A stretch of 64,000 nt of DNA from Coptis chinensis (lineage: Eukaryota; Streptophyta; Magnoliopsida; Ranunculales; Ranunculaceae), in NCBI GenBank assembly GCA_015680905.1, contig CM027384.1, positions 77,347,501-77,411,500 on the forward strand. Reading direction: 5' to 3'. Of this stretch, positions 44,217 to 55,586 are shown one piece after another; within the stretch, counting starts at the first letter, position 1, and every line of letters starts with the position of its first letter. The notes beneath the pieces are model-generated. The model saw only the letters and a list, made by a program, of their open reading frames with translations, made no database searches and had not been told where the DNA came from. Position numbers and translations under genes: made by a program.

Positions 44217-45744
44217 TCAACGTCGACCATGGCTACTCCACAAATGCTGGACCAAGTCATTCTTCAACCTATCATGAACAACTGATGAATGAACCCGATC
44301 AACGCCAGTTGCCTAACGAGACAAACCAAAGTGGCGTTCATCGATCTTCAATTGCCATTTCTCTACTTGGAGGTTCATAATCAGGAAGATACTACGGTAT
44401 ATCGACAACACGTTCATCTTCCACAATCATATTGTATAAAATGATGCAAGCCCCCATCACTGTAGCCATGATCTCCAAATACCATAACCTACACGGATTC
44501 GCTAAAATAGCCAAACGTGACTGTAATATACCAAATGTCCGCTCAATGTCTTTTCTAGCAGCTTCTTATTTCTTTGCAAAATATTTGTCTTGTCCAACAG
44601 TTGGATTAGAAATTGTCTGAATCAAGGTGGCATAATGGGGATAAATACCATCACCCAAGTAGTATCCCATATCATAATGATAGACATTTACAGTGTAATT
44701 ACAAGGAACAACTTCGTCATTGACTACATCATCAAATATTGGTGACCGGTCAAGCACATTCAGATCATTGTGAGAACCTGCCATTCCAAAAAAAATATGC
44801 CAAACCACGTGCCATGAGAAGCTACCGCCTCCAGGATCACTGTTGGTTTACACATATGGCCAGTATAGTTACAAGGAACAACTTCATCATTGACTACATT
44901 ATCAAATATTGGTGACCGGTCAAGCACATTCAGATCATTGTGAGAACCTTCCATTCCAAAAAAAACATGTCAAATCTACGTGCCACGAGAAGCTACCGCC
45001 TCCAGGATCACTGTTGGTTTACATATATGGCCAGTGTGAGACCCTTGCCACAAAGATGGGCAATTCTTCCAACGCCAATGCATGCAATCAATGCTTCCTA
45101 GCATTCTAGGCCATTCGTATTCCTCCGACTCTTCGAGCAAGCGCTGAATATCTCCAGCATTTGGTTTGCGCAAGTATTCATCCCCAAAAAATCTAATACC
45201 ATCACAGAAATGGCGCATGTTTTCATGAACAGTTGGCTCAACAATATGTAACATGTCATCTATTAGATCAGCTGGAGAACCTTAAGCAAGCATTTGTAAA
45301 CCAGCAATTGCTTTGATTTTTGGGTGAATACCAAACTTACCCGCAGCATCAACTTTTTGTTGAAAATATGGTACATTGTGTTGAAGATTATAAAACATAC
45401 GAAGGAACAATGACTAACCCATGCGAAATCGATGTCAAAAGTTGTGGTCGGGGAATATAGGATTTGTGCAGAAGTAGTTAGTATTTAAATGCTCCAATGT
45501 TGCCTCATACTGACGATGCTTGTATTTTCTTCCTTTCTTCGAACCACCATGTGGTTTTATAAGAAGACTCTACTTCTTGCTGACCCAATAAAACCATGTG
45601 ATGTTGGACCAAAGGTAGAGCAGTAACCACCAGTTTTGAATAACGCCTAATTGTAGTGTTATCATTTGAAGAGCTTGATGAATCAGAAGAAGAAGAATAA
45701 TAAGATAAAGACTTAGAAGGCCAGTATTCATACATGTTCTCCAT
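44217..45744 (-). pseudogene. PIF/Harbinger DDE transposase with a 170-bp internal duplication
   Basis: It starts near the ATG at 45744 (MENMYEYW), with a Ser-rich N-terminus. The DDE domain is clear: MLGSIDCMHW holds the first D, GSHNDLNVL the second and AARKDIERTFGILQSRL the E. Supporting blocks are GHICKPTVILEAVAS and GYYLGDGIYP. The C-terminus reads RLKNDLVQHLW. A tandem duplication (44701-44870 repeated at 44871-45040) shifts the frame because 170 is not a multiple of three, and other stops are present around 45260-45500. It would have cut and joined the element ends. It is inactive here. Confidence 0.9.
44701..45040 (-). repeat. 170-bp tandem duplication inside the transposase
   Basis: ACAAGGAACAACTTC begins at 44701 and 44871. 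The two copies cover the GSHNDLNVL motif, so it occurs twice. Confidence 0.9.
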
Positions 45745-45966
45745 GGTTTTAGAAGAGATTGTAGAAGAGAATGTGCATATGTAAAAGAGAGTGTTCACTG
45801 AGATATATAGAATGGTGGAGTAAATGTGGTTGGTTGAAGTTGTGGATATAAATGAAAATGTGGTTGTAAGTGAAGTTGTGGAGTGAAGGCAGATCGGCGC
45901 TTAGGGTGGCAGATGTCCTGATTTATAATTGTTTTGAAGGAAAGCATGCATACATCAACATTACAA

Positions 45967-46564
45967 GAGTATCTCTAATGGTAGGATTCGATAATGTATT
46001 ATTTGTGGTTGGCCAAAACAACTAAAAATGCACCCCCTACGAAAGTGTAGAAAGATGAAGGAGCATGTGTATCTAGCTAACTAATGCTACTTTATCACAT
46101 TTGTGTTTGATACATCTGGTTCTCTGGTGTCAAAAGTAGTTGAGTTGCTTGGAAGGTTGCACAAAGTATTGGACAACAATGTGATGACAGTTGGCGCCAA
46201 TAAATATATGTGTAGGAGAAATGAAAGATTATTTATTCCGCTATTTGATAAGAGCTCTTAGCATAATTTGTAGCTCGTTGACCTTTTATATCTATTTGGA
46301 TATCAAATAAAAGATTTCTTTGAAAAAAAAAAAAAAAAAAAAAAAATCAACAACTTAATGACAAAAAAAATACTTCGAAGCATAGTCCATGGATTGCACA
46401 TTCACATTTTTTAGTCATTTTACATCAAAATATGAAAATTTGAAGTGGAATGCATTTCCGGTAATGCCAACCCATGTGGCTAGGTAGGAGGTTTATTAAG
46501 TATGATCAGAGCCGAGGACCTTGCTTGCTTAAGTTGGATGCAAAACCCAAGCTACCATACATTA
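45967..46564. other. Spacer between PIF/Harbinger units
   Basis: GAGTATCTCTAATGGTAGGA at 45967 resembles a left PIF/Harbinger end in direct orientation, perhaps of a third decayed copy. A run of 24 A lies at 46323-46346. Nothing else is recognised. Confidence 0.4.
46323..46346 (+). repeat. Poly-A run (24 A)
   Basis: Uninterrupted A-run preceded by AAATAAAAGATTTCTTTG. It could be the tail of an unrecognised retroposon. Confidence 0.9.
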
Positions 46565-48382
46565 GAGCATCTTTAGGTGAGATACTATCCTAGCATCAAA
46601 CACCAAATTTTCAATAATTTGGTATTTTTTCATATTTAGGAGAGACACATGTTGATGAAAACACCAAAAAAACACCAAACCAAACACCAAATCGGCCAAA
46701 ATTTGGTGTTTGTTTTGGTGCTGTATCAAATCTCTCTCGCAGTTTTAGAAAAATCATGTAGTTTTTCGAACACCGCATGTGCTTGGATTAGACAGTGGGC
46801 TTCTATGGCGCAGTTTTACGAAAGCCGCATGGGCTTGGGCTTCTATGGCACAGTTTACCCAAAACCGCGTGCGTGATATGAATAAAAATGATAGAAATTA
46901 GGAACTATGCAATTGTATCTAATAAGAATGGTCCAAAATGATAAAATGATATAAATGATAAAAAAATGATCCAAAACCTATGATTATGTATCTAATAGAA
47001 ATGAATTGTGCAATTATTTGAGAATGAAAATGATACTAGGAATGAATTATACTCCGCTCATGTTATATATTCTTATACATCTCATATTATATAAAATTTA
47101 TTTAGCTCTCTTCTTACTCCCCTTACCACTCGATGAATCTCATCTTTCTATTTGGATGTTCTGAAGCTGCTCCTCTAAGTTCCTAACCTGAGAACCAAGA
47201 TCTTCTCTGTCTACACGAAGGTTAACTACCTCAGCATGAAGTTCATCATATCCTTGATGTTGTTGCGTGTACACCTGCTGAATATCCTCATACAATTTTC
47301 AAGTCTCGTCATACGCACGTTGGGATTGCTGATATGTTTGAGAATATGCCTCCTCTCTTTATTGGCTATAATGATACACGGCAATCCTCATCCCATCAAA
47401 CATACTAACCTTGTTCTCATATCTTTCTCGTACCTCAGCCTGAAAATCCAAGAAAATACAGTGTGAGTACATATTATATATATAATGAAGAAGATAAATA
47501 AAACAACTAAACTCACGATGGTATACTGATCAATCTGCAGCTCTAACTCATAGAAACGAGCATCAAGCACCTCAGGAATGGAAATGTAAGTAGCCTCCCC
47601 ATCAGGTCCACACACGGCAAACATCTGAGGATTAGTGGCAGACACAGGAGTTGGATGATATGCATTCATAGGTTGTGGGTTGTAAACAGGTTATGGCGGA
47701 TAAGGAATACGTAGCTCACGTCTCATCCCTTCTAGGCCCACAAACTCGAAGTTGCTAGCCCGACCAACAGGGGGCAACAACGGACCCATAGAGACACGGT
47801 TCCACCATCTATAGTACTGATCAGCAGTCTACTCAACAACAAAAGAAGATACATCTGGCCAAGGACTACTACTGGCATGAATGTCACACCCCGAATTTCG
47901 ACAAAATTCGGAAAAACATTATTTGTCCCCGACTCTTCGATCTCCGAGGTGTGACGACACTCTCCACTTCCAAAAACCCATAAACAGTTTAAATATGTGG
48001 ATAATTAAAAATAAATAAAAATTTCTATTATACAAAAGTCCTATTCATTTCAAAAATTCTCAAATACTGATTACTTACAAATCTCCTTTCAACAACTATT
48101 TAATTAAAATTACAAATGAAAATACAAATAATATTGCCTCAACTGAAAAACCTATATCACCTTAAGGGAAAACAAAACACATCCTGAGATGCAATGCTAA
48201 CGCAAACCACAAGCAACAACCAATCTTCTTCATCACTAAACCTGTCAAGACTTATCAACTGTGTTCATTTAATGAACACACCCGATAAGCAAACATGCAA
48301 ATCGGGTCAGCATTATAAAAATGTTGGTGTGAGTAGCCCAAAAATACAACATATACTTATACCAATATATACACAAACCATA

Positions 48383-48560
48383 CGGCAGTTAGTTCCTCCA
48401 CCGAGGCGCCTTAACTTTCAACAACTAATACAACATCCTTAAGTACAATAATCTCGGCAGGTAGTTCCTCCACTGAGGCGCCTTAACTTCCAACAACTAA
48501 TACAACATACTATACGCATCATAAATAAGGCATGTAGTTCCTCCATCGAGGCGCCTTAGG
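48383..48560 (+). repeat. Tandem repeat in the solo LTR, 72-75-bp unit, 3 copies
   Basis: GTAGTTCCTCCACYGAGGCG followed by CCTTAAC occurs at about 48389, 48461 and 48534. Confidence 0.85.
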
Positions 48561-48879
48561 TTCTAACTAAACAAATAACCAACCAAACATATTACCATAA
48601 TTAGATTATTTAAGGCTTTTCTTGCGTGTCCCTAAAATTCACGTCGTATCTATGTCTTACCTAGTTTCCCTGGCTACCACAATCGCTACCCAACGCCGAA
48701 CATGTACATCCACATGCCTCCCCTTACATAATGAACCACTCCGTGCGTAACCACCCTGAGCGGGATGCCGCACACCAGGTAAATCCTCACACGGAAGCAA
48801 TTATGTAAGTAATGCCACTATTCGGCATAAAATATCGCGCGTCATCGTTCTATTTTACGAACGGAATAATCAAGCCACT

Positions 48880-49000
48880 ATTCGGCTACGCCAGGAGGGC
48901 CATTCAGCTTTACTGAAACGCCAGAGGGCCAATCACATTACTTACGCCCGAAGGCCATTCAGATTAACTGAAACGCCAGAAGGGCCAATCACATGAGTTG
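48880..49000 (+). repeat. Tandem repeat in the solo LTR, about 60-bp unit, 2 copies
   Basis: GGCCATTCAG..TACTGAAACG is followed by CCAGAGGGCCAATCACAT; the unit recurs once with small changes. Confidence 0.7.
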
Positions 49001-49694
49001 TGGTAGCTAGGTTCTAGGATTTTCGTTACGTAATTTATTCAAGTGTCATACATTAATGACTCATAATAAATCCACTATATCACGTCGCGGTGTCAATTGC
49101 CTTATTGCACTAATCCACAATATATAGAAATATCTCAATATATCTCATAACCATTTTCATACTTTCACGTGCCAATATATTATTGCACTACACCACACTC
49201 CCGTGGGCAAATATTCACCAATACTATGCTACCTCATAGTAGCATCTCACATATATAATAATGGAGCGTTTATATAAATTTCTCCAAGATATTACATTAA
49301 TATATATATCCCAACATATGATATCATGTCATAATGCTTCAACGTATCGCATACATTTTTATTATAACGTATTAGGAATATAATGTCTCCTAACATCTCA
49401 ATATCGTCACGTGTCAAAAATACACAACATCAATGTCAAATCTTTCTTAGATAATGACAACCAAATTTATACAAGCTTCCACAGCATTTTATTACTATGT
49501 GTGTCCATATAATATACAACATAAAACGTAACACAATTAGACAGTCCACAGTCCACAATCAAAGCCCAATATATATATGCTTTACACGCTACTCACGTCA
49601 AATCTTAATTAGATAATGACAAACAATGTTATATAATGTTCGACAATATATTATTACTATATTTATCCATATAATCAAATATGTGAAAAACTGG

Positions 49695-49795
49695 AAAAGT
49701 CAACATTCCACAGTCAAAGTCAACGGTCAAAGGTCAAAGTCAAAGTCAACATGTCATGGTCAAAGTCAACATGTCATGGTCAAAGTCAAACTGTC
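49695..49795 (+). repeat. Short tandem repeat in the solo LTR (GGTCAAAGTCAACATGTCAT)
   Basis: The 20-bp unit occurs twice exactly near 49743-49782, with partial copies of GGTCAAAGTCAA before and after. Confidence 0.85.
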
Positions 49796-52700
49796 GTTTC
49801 CATGTTCGACAGGTTCAAGGTCGTAGCCATGGTTCATGGCTAAGGTCAATGTATGGCTCGTGGGCTCATGACTAAGGTAATGGTTCGGACCCAACTGGCC
49901 GAACCCAAACCTTAGAACCCGAAAGTCTAAAAGTTGAAAGACCCATATAGATCTATTTTAAGTCCTATGGACTGGCCCCAAGCAATATTAGAAACGGGCC
50001 CAAAACTTTTAGAATCGAATCGCCCAAAGCACAACTGAGTTCGGCCCGAAAACAAACAAAGAAAACTGTCCCAAAACTTAACTTAAACTGGGCCCAAACT
50101 AAACTTAATTAAACTGATCCAAAATACAAAACAAATAGAAAAGGGCCCAAACAAAACACTCTAAACTAGCTAAGGCCCAACCACTTAAACTAGAATCCGG
50201 CCCAAACCAAAAAACAACCTAAAATCGGGACCAAAACAACCAAGGCCCAAGCCCAACCCGACCAACAAGTCTTCTTCTTCTCCAAATCCCTCACCAGCGT
50301 GACTCTTCTCCACCCTCCCCACCACCACCACCACTCACCAACCTCCACCCCAAACCCGAACCAACTTCGGTTTTGTACCCCGAAAAACCCATCTTTTGCT
50401 ACCACTCAAACTCGAAGTTCCCTCACTTTCAACCAAATAGCATTCAAATCGCGTCCGGCCACCGCTAAGTTCCAATCGCCATTTCAACCCAGCGGTTTTG
50501 GTCCCGAGGAAATCCCCACCACTTTAATACAACCAAAACTTTACTACCTAACTCCGAAAATTCAGCTCCCAACATCAGTCCGACCGCCATTGTCAAGCCT
50601 TCAAGCTCCCAACAGCCCTATGCTAACCACCAACCATCAACCCACCAACATCACAACCTAAAACCCCATGTCTAGTTTCAACCAAAACGGTACAAAGCAT
50701 AAAGCGACAATTTTTCTCTTGCCGCCATTAACACTTTTACAGAGCACCAAAGATAACTTGTACAACCACACTTCCTCTCCACCAATACGGACCCACGACA
50801 ACAAAAAAGCGATTCAAACAACCAAAAACACAAACCCACAATAACAAAACGAGTTCGAACAACCCAAAAGCGGGGCGATTTCCATTATTTTAGTTTTTAG
50901 CGCCATTAACGACCTCGAGTTCGAAACTCCAACAATTCCAACGAATCCTACTCCTAAAGTTTTAGTAATTCAACACCTAATGTTTAAGAGTTAATCATTT
51001 AACTGGATGAGAAATAAAATCGATAACACAAACATATATAACTTCTATTTATTTTTCAATGGAAACAAAAATGTAACTACTCACAATAATGAACAGCTCG
51101 ACGAAATTCCTCCGAGTCCGAGTCGTCGCGCTCCACCCTCCAGCAAATGAGCTTCAAGCTCTGCCTCCATTTTTAATATTTTTATTATTTTTAAAACCCT
51201 ATTCTCTAGAAAAAATGTGTTTATATACTTGGGTTCGAAACCCAAGCCCAACACAGACTCGGGCCCAAAAACCAGGCCCACATATCCAAATCCAACCCGA
51301 TTTTTAAATAAATAAATTTAATTAATTAATAAATAGATAAAAACGTATTTTAAAAATATGGGCGTTACAATGAACTTCATGAACTTGAGTTCTACTCCAT
51401 GACTTAGCATCACTAATATCTGGTATGGGAGCACATGGAACTCTTTAACGTCCTAGTCAACTGTCTCTAACATCTCTCGCCACAGTACCAAACCCTACAG
51501 GCATGTGCAGCAAAAACAACTCTATGACATGACAAAATACAAGCATGCCGCACAGTTGGATCGCTAAAGGTAGTAGGCAATCGCCAAGGTCTCCACTCAA
51601 TAGATGACAACGATCTAATATCAATCTGACCACGAGCCATACACACATTATTTTTAATCTGTCCTCTATTACGAGTCAAGTGAGGCCCTGACCAACCTGC
51701 AAATCTAATGCGAGTGTCAACAATCATGTCTATGTTAAGACAAAGACAACGGAAGTACTCGTAAAACCAAACCTCCAAAAGTCATATGAATCTTACAATC
51801 TGGGGAATTTTTTTTTTAAATGTATGCGAAGATTTGTCTAATGTCGCTATCAATGTCACATATACTGAACTACCAAGGTCATAATCTCTCATACTATGCA
51901 AATCAGACATATAAGCATAATGCCCAAGTCGTACAGTAGAATGACCATTTGGAAACAGAACATGACCAATGAAAAACATAAAAAAATCCCTGACATACAT
52001 ATCAACACTCTCACTACTAGGTATAACGATTAAAGCTAAATCTGCTCGTGTATGAGCATCCAAGAGAGGATCCATGTATGCAGTCTTAATGTGAGAAAGC
52101 TTAATCCTAGAAGAATCATACGCATCCGGAGGCAAAAGAGCAAAACATTTCATCATCTGCAAAATGTTCTCGTAGTTTGTACTAAAAGATATCAATTGGC
52201 CTATACCAATACTCAACCCAAAAATCATGGTAAAGTCTAGTGGTGTAAACGGAAAATAAAATGTATGAGTTGTATTCCACCATCTTTCTACTAAAGTAAT
52301 CACTACTGCCCAATCAACTCTTTCATAATCTACATCTACCAAGGGACCCAAAGGTGTTTACAAAATATTATCTCTAATATGTACAAACTCATCCAAGTTC
52401 TTAAGAAGGTTCCACCACTCTCTTACACCATATAAAACTTATCTAACTCGGTAGTCTACTACTCTCTTGTGTTATAAAAAAAATAATGCATATAAGATAA
52501 ACAATTAATTTAAACCTAAATATTTAAATTAATACGTAATATTCAAAATATTTAATCCAAACTAATTACTTACCTAAGAATTAGTCACTACACTCGACAC
52601 GTGTTTTGGATCATGTGTAGAAGACACTATTTGCATATCCACCATTTTATTCGTATGAAATTGTCAACCGAAGTCATGCATTTGGTAGTCAACGACATAT

Positions 52701-53215
52701 GGATGTAAATCAGTTGGCTCTGCTTCCTCATTTTCTTCTTCCTCTATATTATCTTGTTGTATTTCATCACTAATATCATTTGTGTAATGTCAATATTCAT
52801 CATCACTGTTAAAAGGTTCAAAATCATTATGATCCATAGAAAAATTTCAAGAGTTTCAGTAGTATTTTTATTTTTATTTTTTTACTAAGGAGAGGAGTTT
52901 AATTCTAGAGAAGAATGTGAGAAATGAGGAAAGTCGCGTGGTTTTGGTAGATTATATTATAAGGAGATAGCACGCAGTGTATCGAAAATCGTGCGGTTTA
53001 TCGAACACCATGTGGGTTTGGGCTTGTATTTTGGGCTTATATGGTGCGGTGTTCTGAAAGCTGCGCGGCTTTTTCACGTGGTGTACCTAAATCAGCGGGA
53101 TTTGATGTTGAATCTTTAATGTCTGGACTAAAGATGTTTGGCATTTATTTGGTTTGGTGTTTATTTGCTCAAAATATTTTGTGTTTTTCAGGTCTCACCG
53201 TTAAAGATGCTCTTA

Positions 53216-53422
53216 GGAATGTTAGAAGAAATTGTTGGATATCCCTGCTTTAAAAGACATAAATGTTGCTTATGAGAACAAGAGATATAAAATGTGATTA
53301 ATCCTATTGCCTAAACCTAGAGTTCACTCAATTAATTTTCAAGACTAGATAAACTTTCATCCTAAAATTTGTTGAGTGTTCAATTACCTATGATTTTGAC
53401 AAGTTTTCTTGACAAATGTTTT
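53216..53422. other. Spacer between element B and the copia-type element
   Basis: About 200 bp of AT-rich sequence. No feature seen. Confidence 0.5.
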
Positions 53423-53850
53423 TGTTGTAAAAGTAGTTAGATAATCGACTAGAACAAAATGACAAAGGAAGAACGGACTGTTAAGGCGTGTGAATACATT
53501 ATCCTTAAGAAGAGATTTCACCCCTTCATATGGTGTAAAGGCTTCACAGGCACAACTCTCTCTGGCGACTAAGGCTTGAATGAAAGAGCTGGATTTAGGT
53601 CTCTGTAATTGAATATCTTTACTTGATGACTACAAGCCTTTATATAGAGGTTCAAGTCACTCACAATGAGTTAACTAACTGATATAGGACTAAAATAATA
53701 ATATAGAATGCAAAACTGGTTTCTAAGAGTTTACTAACCAATGTGGGACTATCATACAAAATACAAGGAGAAAAAGAACACACTTGTTCATCTTCTCAAC
53801 CAAACTTAAATAATTAAGTAATTTGAAATATCAAAAGGAGAATTCCAACA
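53423..53850 (-). repeat. 3' LTR of the degraded copia-type element (428 bp)
   Basis: Matches 56931-57362 over most of its length, for example CTGTAATTGAATATCTTT and GGAGAATTCCAACA. Confidence 0.85.
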
Positions 53851-55586
53851 ATCTTTGACTATTTCAAAATATTTATAGTCCCCCACTATTTTAAAATAGA
53901 ATATGACAAAATGATTAACGAACTGCCAGAGAGAATCAAAATTATAGTGCATAAAATATTGGTGCCTTACGGGCTTGAACCAGTTGCAAGGCAACAAATC
54001 ATATCTCACGTGAAAGTGGTAGAATAAAATATTTGAACCAACATTCCCTTGTAGTGAGATAGAGGACATGCATCCGGCCACACTGCTCTTTCATTGTATT
54101 GTTTGTTCTGCGGTGTTGCGCTTTTTATCCCTACGCTACCTGTGCTACGTGAATGCTCTAGAATATTTGCCCAAATATCCATAAGAACCGACCCAATTCT
54201 ACATTCACATGGGTGGATATCCATCACGTGTACATTACAGTTTAAATACACCACCTCATTAAAATATGGGCTATGGAATCCATTAAGAGTTAAAGAATTC
54301 ATCCTTATTCACTGCAATTCTAATTATACAATGTATAATATAGTACCATCTTGCCATAGCATGGGACTTCTCAGAATAAATAAAACGCTAATATTGCAAG
54401 ATGATGATGTGACTTGTTTTTCCCTTTGAACCTACTTCATGAGATCCCCAATCACATAGATAGGGTTGTCGTCACTGTCGCCCTATATATAGGCATAAAT
54501 CCCATCCACCTTGACGTATAATCACTTGCCTCCAAATAAGTAGGTGCGGTCAGACATGTGGCCAAACTAAGTCTGACCTAATATAATCTCTAACAGCTGC
54601 TTGATTAAGTTATATCTCAAACTTATATGAATATTTTTCTCATTGCACATATTTGTTTATGTCTTAGCTATTGCAATGAGATAGTTGAAAAACATATACA
54701 CATCTGGAGGCTGTTTCGAGCTAATGGGAAGATTTGTCAAGAGGTTGCTAACCCACTCAACATCATCACATGCCTTTTCGAAGGCAATTAGCTTGGATAA
54801 TATCCAAGACACTCAATTTCTACCAAGGGTAAGCACATAAACATTACTGGATCTAGTTTATAACACATTACCCTTCCAGCAATGATGGAAATCTACTAAA
54901 TATAAGTTCATAATCAATGGCTCCACTATAAAACTTGGATAATCTAACAATATACATCATTGTTCCTTATAAGGACAATGGGTTATCAGCTCAGTATGCC
55001 ATTAATGTAGGCATTATATATGTCATATCTCACATATATAGTCATATTATGTTCATGCTATCTATATGAAAGGAAATCCACGTATTACAAATGATTCTAA
55101 TGAATCTTAAAGAATAGAAGAATTAGATGAAAATGTTTTCTCCAAGATAATACTATTATCAATCTTCTTTTCATCGTTCAACATTCCAAATTTTATAGTG
55201 AGATAATCCACGCACTTATACATCACCTTGACTATTAATCCATAGTCAAAGGAGGATAATGCCTAATAAAATAATCCACAAGTGTTTCATCTCATTGTCT
55301 AAAATAATCACAGGAGGATATTGTCTAATAAGACAATACATAACCTTTCATCTCTTTGACTAAATTAGGTTTAAGAGGATATTGATTGTTTCACATATTG
55401 TTTCCTCTTGTAGACAATGATGGTCATTACTTAAAAATTATATGACATGGTTAAGCTTCATGCCAAAGGTAAAAAAAAAAAAAAAGGTAAAGAATGCATT
55501 CATGCCAAACATACTTAATATCATACCATTGGTTTAGGAAAAGTAAACTTTAATTGTACCCTTCACAACAAAAGGTATATGATATT
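53851..55586 (-). pseudogene. Remains of copia pol, RNase H region recognisable
   Basis: On the minus strand about 54560-54860 reads a decayed copia RNase H: LIAFEKACDDVEWVSNLL.NLP in place of the usual ALD.A..EA.WLR.LL.DLP, then a damaged C-D-Q-A-A-I site, and IAK...N.KN.HI. Stops and shifts are frequent. The rest is too decayed to assign. Some frames at 53800-54430 are open by chance. Confidence 0.5.

Larger units (their letters stand above)
42464..45960. mobile_element. PIF/Harbinger-type element A, right end not found
   Basis: The left end GAGCATCTTTAATGGTGAGA follows TTA (42461-42463), the target of this superfamily. Inside are a plus-strand Myb/NAM-associated ORF (42869-43845) and a minus-strand DDE transposase (45744-44217), the two genes expected of PIF/Harbinger, here facing each other. 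The subterminal region 42540-42740 has repeated GCGGTTTT and CCGCGCGG motifs shared with element B. An inverted right end is not present before element B, so that side is lost or diverged. Confidence 0.8.
47882..51369 (-). repeat. Solo LTR of a large Ty3/gypsy-type element, 3488 bp
   Basis: On the plus strand it begins TGTCACACCCCGA and ends GGGCGTTACA, so both ends form TGT...ACA on the minus strand. The 5-bp target ATGAA lies at 47877-47881 and 51370-51374. No internal retroelement genes are present. A TATA-like AAGTATATAAACAC occurs on the minus strand near 51225. The size fits the long LTRs of Del/Tekay-type chromoviruses, an inference from length and end sequence. Three short tandem arrays lie inside. 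Confidence 0.85.
47098..52837 (-). pseudogene. Plant mobile domain (PMD) protein gene inside a PIF/Harbinger-type element
   Basis: It starts at the ATG at 52837 (MDHNDFEPFNSDDE), an acidic leader with two stops. 52351-51782 is the PMD core: VITLVERWWNTTHTFYFP, TPLDFTMIFGLSIG, FFIGHVLFP and DYDLGSSVYVTL. 51778-51467 continues with LEVWFYEYF-like and HRVVFAAHACRVWY-like blocks. After the solo LTR (47882-51369) the reading resumes with VVE.TADQYYRWWNRVS, then a glutamine-rich coiled-coil tail (VNLRVDREDLGSQVRNLEEQ) and a basic end (SSSGKGSKKRAK, stop 47098). PMD proteins occur both as host silencing factors and inside transposons. Introns may exist between 52400 and 52600. Stops make this copy doubtful as a coding gene. 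Confidence 0.75.
46565..53212. mobile_element. PIF/Harbinger-type element B carrying a plant mobile domain gene
   Basis: The left end GAGCATCTTTAGGTGAGA (46565) is inverse to TCTCACCGTTAAAGATGCTC (ending 53212), allowing a two-base gap. Both ends are flanked by TTA (46562-46564, 53213-53215), the PIF/Harbinger target. The subterminal parts at both ends carry GCGCGG and TTTGGTGTTTG(G/T) motifs shared with element A. There is no transposase inside. Instead it holds a minus-strand PMD gene (52837-47098) into which a 3488-bp solo LTR has inserted. Without that LTR the element is about 3.2 kb, and it would have needed a transposase from an A-type element. Confidence 0.75.

Noticed and set aside
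45967..45986. Third PIF/Harbinger left end
   Set aside because: Resembles GAGCATCTTTAATGGTGAG but lacks a TTA flank and has several mismatches; too weak for an element call.
50299..50661. Plus-strand Pro/His/Thr-rich frame of 120 codons
   Set aside because: It lies antisense within the solo LTR, is low complexity and has no recognised domain.
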